Positions 58,001 to 64,000 of a DNA stretch of 64,000 bases are shown in pieces; the first letter of the stretch is position 1; each line of letters starts with the position of its first letter. Source of the stretch: Euglena gracilis. Its lineage: Eukaryota; Euglenida; Euglenophyceae; Euglenales. The stretch spans positions 29,642,667 to 29,706,666 of the forward strand of contig CP154956.1 in assembly GCA_039621445.1 (NCBI GenBank), given 5' to 3'. The notes beneath the pieces are model-generated. The model did no database searches. It saw nothing but the letters and a program-made list of their open reading frames with translations, and was not told where the DNA came from. The position numbers were made by a program, and so were the translations under genes.

Positions 58001-61000
58001 ATAACCTCAGAAATTCTCCCGGTATGGGAATATTTTTTGAATAAAAATACTTTTGAATGGGTGCATTCGTGCGTAAAGAAAAATATTTTTCTAACCCTAA
58101 AAGGATTTCGAGGACGTTGGTGTTGAAAGCTGCAGGGTCGAGATATCGTTCGATGTCGTTTGAGGAGGTTCGAGGTCCCACCTCGAACCTCCTTGAACGT
58201 TCGAGGAGGTTCGACGAACCTCCTCGAATGTCATTCGAGGAGGTTCGAGGAGGTTCGAGACCCTCCTCGAACGTCGTTCGATGACATTCGAGGAGGTTCG
58301 AGACCCTCCTCGAATGTCGTTCGAGGACATTCGAGGAGGTTCGAGACCCTCCTCAAATGTCGTTCGAGGTCGTTCGAGGAGGTTCGAGACCCTCCTCGAA
58401 TGTCGTTCGAGGTCGTTCGAGGAGGGTCCTCGAACGTTTTTAAGCCCCCCCCCCCCCTTGAAGGGGGGGCTTAAAAACGTTCGAGGAGGTTCGAGCTCGA
58501 ACGTTCGAGATCGAACCTCCTCCTACAGTAACCCCCCCCCGGTGGACCCCCCCCCCCCGGTGGGGAGGGCTCCGCAAGGATTTCCAGCCAAATTTGGACC
58601 AGCTGCAATCCAGCCCACTCCCCGGGGGGGGGGGGTACTGCAAACCCTTAAGCAATAACCTGGACAAGAGAGAGATATGTGGGAAATCACGGTCATCACC
58701 AAACAGGTGGAACAAGTCCCAGGCTTCGTCCCTCAGTCACCTAGAGCCTGAGAGCCTTCCCAGGCCAGGCTCAGGGACCAGGCCGGGCCCATACTGCCAG
58801 AAATGCGTGGGATGGGTGGAGCCACTGCTGCAACTGCCCACGGCGAAAGAGTATGGTGCTCCCGCCAGCTCAGGCGGTTGACAAATATGAGTTAGGCTCC
58901 TCACACAACAACGGAGGTGGGGGTGCACTCGGCCTGCAAGGACACGAGCACACGGTTCCTCCTGCACAGCCTCAAGTGCAGTCGACACCAAGGAGAGAGT
59001 CACAAGGTGAAGCCCTTACCCTTCTGGTGAGACGTGGGCCGGGCTCCCCATAACTTGCTTTGCACGTGACTCTTTGCGCTGGCCCATTCCTGAGTTCCTG
59101 AGTGGGGAGCCAGGATCCCATCGGCAACGGTCGTGGACAAGGGCATCCCTGAGGGGTGGCCACCTTCATGCGAGGGTGTGCCGTCACTGGCCCCCCTTCT
59201 GGCAACTGCAGCTCACGGGCCGCTCCTTGGGTGTGGGCACACTCGAGGGCCACGGAACTGCGGGGCTGCTCTCCAGGTGGGTGCCCAGAAGGCCATGACC
59301 CACCCACCTGGATCGAGCTGTGGGTGGCCCCGGGGTTGACATACCCTTGGGTCCATGGAAGCCATGGGCCATCATCATGGCGCATTTTCCCCAGAATTGC
59401 GTGGCACGGTTGTTTCCACCCCCATGCCTCGCCCCCAGTCTCCCATTTTGTGGGCTAAATCCATGGCGGCTCCCGCTGAACGACCGAACAGCTCAGGCCA
59501 CCCCCTCCCCCCAGGGGTTGGTGCTGCGACCCAGGACCAGCAGCTTAAAATTGGGTATTCGGCCACAAGCCTTCAGATGCCGTCCGTAGTTTTTGGCAAT
59601 TTTCGCCTTTCTCCACACCGAAAGGGCCTTGACTAGCCCTCCCCAAAGGGTGCTGTCCCAGAGGGTGCCCCGTAGGTGGTGGAATCATTTTTCCGTCCTG
59701 CGCTGCCTTGCTTTTGGGGCTTGTTTTTTCAGGCCCCCACTCCGACCCCCGGGAGGGTGATGCAATGCTTGTTTTAACGGTCTGAATCACACAGACAAGA
59801 GCGTTGGCAGGGCCGCCACCCCTGACGATGCCCAAGCACCTATGACAGATTCCAAATTTTAGCCCGCGGTCGGCTGCGGTCGGCTGCGGTCGGCTGCGGT
59901 CGGCTGCGGTCGGCTGCGGTCGGCAAAGTAGTTGGCTGTAGGTGGGGGGCAGGCCAACAAAAAATGAGCATATATCACAATCACACAATCCACCGTTGCC
60001 GACTTTTGGCCACTTTTCGCTGCTTTTGGCCAGTTTTTGATGCTTTTGGACTGCTTTTGGCCACTGTTGCCGACTTTTTTTGCTGCCTTTGCCCATTATT
60101 TCCTGCCTTTTGCTTTCTTTTGGTCACTTTTGTTATGTTTGCCCACTTTTTGCTGGGCTTTGGCTGCTTTTGACCGGCTTTTGCTTTGCTTTGACCTCTT
60201 TTGACCACTTTTGGCCTCTTTAACCCACTTTTGACCACTTTTCTCTGCTGTTGGCCATTTTCACCCACTTCTGGCCACTTTCAGGCCACTTTAAACGTCT
60301 TTTTGTTGCTTTTGACATCAAGAGCAGTCAAACGTGACCTAAAAATGGCCTAAAAGTGGCAAAAAATGGTGAAAATGGCCAAAAGTTCCAAAACAGGCAA
60401 AAATAACAAAAAAAAATGCCCAAAGTGGTCCAAAAAAGCCAAAGATGGCCCAAAATGATCCTGCTTTTGGTCAACTTGGGTCACTTTAGCAGCTTTTGTT
60501 CACTTTTGGCAACAAACTGGTGCAAAATGCTCAAAATGGTCAAATTGGACCAAAAAGAGACCAAAAAATGGGCAAAAATAACAAAAGAAAGGTCGAAAAT
60601 GGCTTTAAATGGTCAAAAATGGCCCAAGAGCAGGACAAAATGGCCCAAAATTACAAGAAGTGGGCAAAAAGTGGCCAAAACTTGTCAAAATGGGTCAATT
60701 ATGGTGACAAATGGGCCAAAAGGGGACAAAAGCGACCAAAAATGGCCAAAAGTGGCCAAAGTGGCCAAAAGTGACAACATGAGCCAGATGAGCCAGAAAA
60801 ATCTCAACATCTGGGATAAAAATGGGCCTAATTCCTCATTCTCACCGAAAGATTGACATCGATTAGAAAAAAGTTGCGCGGTCGGCTGCGGTCGGCTGCG
60901 GTCGGCTGCGGTCGGCTGCGGTTGGCACCCCACCTATGACAGTCCTGAAACCCGCGGTCGGCCGCGGTCGGCTGCGGTCGGCTGCGGTCGGCTGCGGTCG

Positions 61001-61540
61001 GCATAGGTGCCTGACGATGCCCCACCTGCCAGCCTGACGATGCCCCACCTGCCAGCCTGGGGAGAAACCGCAGCACAGACTGACAACTCACGCGCACCAC
61101 AACCACTAACAACACAGTTCCCCCACAAGCACACACTCTCGGGTAGGTAAGCAATTCCCCCCAAGGAGTCCCCCCAGCAACACCGATTCAGAAGAGAGAG
61201 GTGCCGCACACCCACAGCGTGGCCAGCTGGCAGACGATCATGGCCAGCGCCTGCCACAGCAGCAGCGGGTCAAACTGCCGGCCCCACCAGAAGTGGACCC
61301 GCAGCAGGGAGGCGGTGAGCAGCACGAGGGGCACCGCCAGGGGGCGCCAGGGCGGCCCCGGCCGTCGGGCCCCGGCCGATTGGCAGTGGGGGCAGTCCCG
61401 ACCCACCCCTCCGCTCCACACTCCCCGGGCCACCCAGGAAGGCCAGGGGATGGCATGGGGAGGCATCGGATGGGGTCTAATTCATTACTGCATATTATCA
61501 ATTAATAAATCAATTGATGGATTAATTAATAATATTATCA

Positions 61541-61620
<80 letters not shown>

Positions 61621-62412
61621 GAATATATTCATTAATAATAATAATATTAATATTAATTAATAATATTATCAATTAGACTTGGGTTTCATCATCCAGCAGG
61701 TTCACCCAGCATCCCATCCCATCCCGTGCCATCCTATCCCATCCCATGCCATCCCATTCCATGCCATGCCGTCCCATCCCCATTACATTTCTAATTAATT
61801 TCCCTCCGAGGGTTTCGTATGGTGCTGGTTGGGGAAAGGTGTTGGCTGGCCTCCCTCCCTCCCTCCAACCTGGACGCAGGTTTTCGGGCCCAATTTGTGA
61901 ACCTCCCCGTTTCTTTCAAAAAAAACCCTTCAAAAGCAACGTTTCCCGACCAGTTCCACAATTCTGGGCCCTTTGCGCTGGGACCTCTGGGCCCGGCCCA
62001 ACACAAACCTCCTCGCATGAGGACAACCCCGGGGGCCCGGCGTCCACCGGGCCGCCCTGGGCAGAAGCCCTGGCTGCTCTGGGCGCGGTACACGTGCAGG
62101 CACTGCGCCACGTAGCCGAGGGTGGGGCCAGGGGCATTTTTTTTTAAGGCTGGGGGGGGAGGGGGGTCCCAGGGGATCCACTCACTTTTCCCCGAAAATG
62201 GACCAAAATCGCAAAAAAATGCTAAAAATAGCACCCTTTTCAAAAAATTTTGGCGGCTTCGGCGCCGAGAGTATATCCCCCTGGGGGGGGGGGGGCTCGG
62301 CTGGACCCCCCCCCCCCCCCCCCCCCGGGGCCAAGACTAAGAAAAACCCCTGAGTGGGGCCGAGGACGAGGCCGACGTCGAACAGAACCCGCCCGGCCTG
62401 GGCCAGCGCCAT
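53292..62412 (-). CDS. SLC66A2: SLC66A2/PQLC1-type PQ-loop membrane protein, complete, eight exons
   Basis: Exons on the minus strand: 62356-62412, 62063-62123, 61212-61342, 55304-55413, 54843-54918, 54158-54202, 53747-53860 and 53292-53549. Joined they give 283 aa (human about 271) with phase kept at every junction. Landmarks: LGYVAQCLHVYRAQSSQGFS (first loop, Pro-Gln replaced by Ala-Gln), LVLLTASLLRVHFWWGRQFD, LLLWQALAMIV, FASYLLMFLAAALGLTFL, LLTEATLVVPQVWENGKE (true PQ motif), VEGLSLVLVAAWVLGDG, KTAYFVLTGSPVQF and SLQLCLDAVIVLQFCLYR. Seven hydrophobic segments fit the family's seven-helix fold. PQ-loop proteins are endomembrane transporters or lipid regulators; SLC66A2 is related to yeast Any1. 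The last 85 residues are unlike other members. Six introns are nonconventional; intron 3 is GT-AG. Confidence 0.94.
53550..53746 (-). other. Nonconventional intron, SLC66A2 intron 7
   Basis: 197 bp, starting ggcCAGGGATTTTTTTTTAAG and ending CTGaccgt. ACCGGGGC and ACCGTGGC at the two edges match at 7 of 8 bases. The join keeps frame after CLYR. Confidence 0.8.
53861..54157 (-). other. Nonconventional intron, SLC66A2 intron 6
   Basis: 297 bp, starting ggcCAG and ending CTGggccc. The join gives GDGVKTAYF, aligned without gaps to the family. Confidence 0.88.
54203..54842 (-). other. Nonconventional intron, SLC66A2 intron 5
   Basis: 640 bp, starting gccCAG and ending CTGctgca. The join gives ERSVEGLSL, matching the family position for position. 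Confidence 0.88.
54919..55303 (-). other. Nonconventional intron, SLC66A2 intron 4
   Basis: 385 bp, starting ctcCAGGGCCCACCAGGG and ending CTCCTGGGGGCCCTGccggc; the ends pair over about 15 nt. The join gives FEVVGYLSLLTEA. It contains a (GT)n array (about 54945-55140). Confidence 0.9.
54945..55140. repeat. GCGT/GT microsatellite in SLC66A2 intron 4
   Basis: (GTGC)n followed by (GT)n and diverged GT-rich DNA. Confidence 0.88.
56645..58500. repeat. TTCGAGG repeat family in SLC66A2 intron 3
   Basis: Clusters of GAGGAGGTTCGA/ACCTCCTCGAAC at 56680-56850 and 58140-58500 flank two partial copies (about 57060 and 57670) of the unit seen at 31000-33660, including ACGATGAG(C/T)GGGATGGTTG and CTAACCCTATTCCTTCTAAT. 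The family is therefore shared between introns of two unrelated genes. Confidence 0.88.
58640..59790. other. Unassigned mixed-composition DNA in SLC66A2 intron 3
   Basis: This 1.1-kb stretch lacks simple repeats and has open frames on both strands, but none has a recognisable motif. It may be an unrecognised repeat or a decayed gene fragment. Confidence 0.3.
59868..59926 (+). repeat. CGGTCGGCTG decamer array, left
   Basis: About five tandem decamers. Further arrays at 60882-60925 and 60954-61003 have the same orientation. CACCTATGACAG lies next to both outer arrays. Confidence 0.92.
60000..60780. repeat. Inverted low-complexity blocks
   Basis: 60000-60300 is rich in CTTTTGGCCACTTTT; 60330-60780 is rich in its complement CAAAAATGGCCAAAAG. 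The two halves could fold on each other. Decamer arrays flank the pair. Confidence 0.88.
60882..61003 (+). repeat. CGGTCGGCTG decamer arrays, right
   Basis: Two runs of four to five decamers separated by about 30 bp. Confidence 0.92.
61343..62062 (-). other. Nonconventional intron, SLC66A2 intron 2
   Basis: 720 bp, starting gccCAGGGCGG and ending CCGCCCTGgcgcc; the ends pair. The join gives GFSLAVPLVLL, aligned gap-free with the family. It contains the (ATT)n tract. Confidence 0.92.
61535..61620. repeat. (ATT)n microsatellite in SLC66A2 intron 2
   Basis: About 27 ATT units followed by AT-rich DNA and CATCCC repeats near 61705-61775. Confidence 0.95.
62124..62355 (-). other. Nonconventional intron, SLC66A2 intron 1, target-like duplication
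   Basis: 232 bp, starting actCAGGGGTTTTTCTTAG and ending TTAAAAAAAAATGCCCCTGgcccc. GCCCCAC occurs at both edges (7 bp). The join gives LVLGPTLGYVA. Third member of the family also found at 12769-13007 and 35712-35966. Confidence 0.95.
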
Positions 62413-62445
62413 CCCAGCGGGCCAAGGGCGAGATGTGCAGCGGGT

Positions 62446-62447
62446 CT
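62446..62447 (-). promoter_or_regulatory. Candidate spliced-leader acceptor of SLC66A2
   Basis: TTTGTGTCGCAG on the minus strand ends 33 nt before the ATG at 62412, with a pyrimidine-rich lead. Confidence 0.45.
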
Positions 62448-63242
62448 GCGACACAAACGGAGGCAGGAACGTGGCGGGAACCGGGGACAGGAAAAGAGTG
62501 GGTGATGGGCCAATGGGACAATGTTGCTTCCCGGGGTTGGCGGTACCCTTGGTTTGGGCTCACTGGGCGGAAAAGAATGACCATTTGGGGGTTCAAAATT
62601 CGACCCCCCCCCAATGTGTTCAAACAATTTATTCCGCTTCACAAAATAACGTTGCATTTGCCCTAGCATTTTTTTTAGGAAAATTCTCGGAAAAAGTAGT
62701 GAAAATTTTTGAAACATTAAATTTGTTTAAAACACAAAGATTTGCGCAAAAATTCTGGTTAAAGAGATGATAGCTTCCAGGTGACAAATGGGATGACACC
62801 TTCCTGGGGGAGGAGCAGGGTTGTACGAGAAGGCCTGGCGGGGGTCGGACCCCCCACCTGGGAGGTGGGGGATGAACCCCCCCACCCAGGAGGTGGGGGG
62901 TGGTTCGACCGCCCTCCACCATGGAACCTGCTCAAAGAAAACTCCTTCGGCGCCGAAGGAAAATTTTGACCTAAAAATTGGTGCTCCCAGAAATACAGGA
63001 AGGCCTGGTGGGGGTGGGGGGGGGTTGACCCCCAGACACCACCCAATAGGGTGGTGGGGGTCCCCGTACAGCCCTGGGAGGAGGTACCCCCCAATAGAAA
63101 GGCACCGGCTGCAAATTTCACGGGATTTCAAGACCCTCAGAGGGGCTTTCTTTTCAAGGGGAATCAAAAAATTTTGGGGGAGCCTCTTCAAACGTCCGCT
63201 TTCAATTGAGGTCAAATACCGACTCCACACTTGGGGTCAGGC
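62448..63242. other. Upstream flank of SLC66A2, no gene recognised
   Basis: It contains two CCCACCTGGGAGGTGGGG palindromic segments (62850-62900) and a GGCGCCGAAGG hairpin half, but no recognisable coding sequence. Confidence 0.4.
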
Positions 63243-63676
63243 ATTTGCTTAAGGACCCGGGGGGGGGGGGGGGCACTGGCTAGCAAATCGGCTAGACACT
63301 GGAAAAAGTGGACTAGCTAGACCCCCCTCCCCCCCGGGGGGGGGGTGGTCCGGGGGTCCCCCCGACTGGAAAATTTTTTTTCCTCCGGCGCTGTGCGAGG
63401 TGGAAATGAGGTTTTTAATAGGTTTTTGGCTGATTTTGTTCCAAAAAAATCCCAAAAATGGCCAAAAATGGGCATTTTTGGCCATTTTTGGGGTTCCGAA
63501 AAAAATTTTACGGCGCTTCGCGCCGGTCACTGGAAAAAATTTTCCCACTAGCTAGCCCTGCTAGCAGACCCCCCCCCCCGGGGGGGTCTGCTAGAAATCC
63601 CACTAGCCAAATTTGGACTAGCTGCAGTCCAGCCCCCCCCCGGGAGAGGGGGTGCTGCAATCCCTTAAGCAAATAC
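63243..63676. mobile_element. Nonautonomous TIR element, TTTGCTTAAGG ends
   Basis: Left CATTTGCTTAAGGACC and right CCCTTAAGCAAATACC are inverted copies. The inside holds CTAGCTAGCCCTGCTAG motifs, G/C tracts and GGCGCTTCGCGCCGG. Related pieces lie at 30050-30180, 56600-56640 and 58620-58660. Confidence 0.65.
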
Positions 63677-63783
63677 CTGCTTGGGGTGGCGTCGTGAGAG
63701 CGTTGTGCAAAATCAAGGCCGGTCTGGTGAGCGCAGGTTTGTTCCCTTTTTCTGGCCCCTTCCGTGTTGCCAACCAAACCCAG

Positions 63784-63972
63784 TCACAGGCAAGGGTGGG
63801 AGGCATCCCACACTGTGGTGAGTAGCCCCGCATCGTTGAATCCGGTCATGCAGCAACCTGCAGGCTGGCAGAGGCGTTGGGTATTGGGTTGGGTATGGCA
63901 AGCCACAAAATATTCCGGCAGCCCATCATTGACGCCCCAACTGTACTCGGTGGGAAACATTTCGGGAGCCAA
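63784..63972 (-). other. Possible coding fragment, unassigned
   Basis: An open minus-strand frame begins MAPEMFPTEYSWGVNDG with non-repetitive, coding-like composition at the window edge. It could be an exon of a gene continuing beyond the window. No family recognised. Confidence 0.2.
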
Positions 63973-64000
63973 CCCCCACGCAAAACCCCGTCGACAGCAT

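Noticed and set aside
59545-61154. ADRSRPQPTA repeat protein
   Set aside because: Comes from the CGGTCGGCTG decamer; no start or splice context.

Overview
The window looks like a gene-poor stretch of a large euglenid nuclear genome (Euglena gracilis-like). Three signs point that way. Conserved eukaryotic genes are broken into many short GC-rich exons. Interstitial telomere-type repeats are (TTAGGG)n. Most decisive is the intron type: at least a dozen introns lack GT/AG ends but start N3-CAG and end CTG-N5, with complementary ends, which is the signature described for euglenid nonconventional introns. Several are still flanked by direct repeats of 7-8 bp, as if inserted by a DNA transposon. 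Removing them by this rule restores textbook protein alignments. GT-AG introns are mixed with them in the same genes.

Layout. 1-7.7 kb: tetranucleotide microsatellites, a 524-bp tandem duplication and repeat-derived DNA, no gene recognised. 7.68-8.86 kb: a decayed Tc1/mariner element with TA target duplication. 8.8-10.6 kb: cyclophilin gene. 12.0-16.7 kb: complete ANKRD39-type ankyrin gene (173 aa). 17.2-18.4 kb: small unidentified gene. 18.8-26.3 kb: HAD-family phosphatase. 28.0-41.9 kb: PfkB-family sugar/inositol kinase. 42.2-51.1 kb: a large inverted-repeat complex made of a 163-bp satellite, a 19-bp minisatellite and GC-rich arrays. 51.9-53.0 kb: two weak small ORFs. 53.3-62.4 kb: complete PQ-loop membrane protein of the SLC66A2/PQLC1 type (283 aa). 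63.2-63.7 kb: a G-tract TIR element.

All six supported or probable genes lie on the minus strand. Long introns hold most of the repeats: the last PfkB intron (about 6 kb) carries 798-bp tandem units with palindromes, and SLC66A2 intron 3 (5.8 kb) carries relatives of the same repeats plus a large inverted low-complexity block. Many small elements with inverted ends, long G/C tracts and GGCGC...GCGCC hairpins are scattered through introns and intergenic DNA. No functional link between the genes is apparent; they are housekeeping-type neighbours. Exon edges marked approximate in the entries could not be fixed by reading alone.
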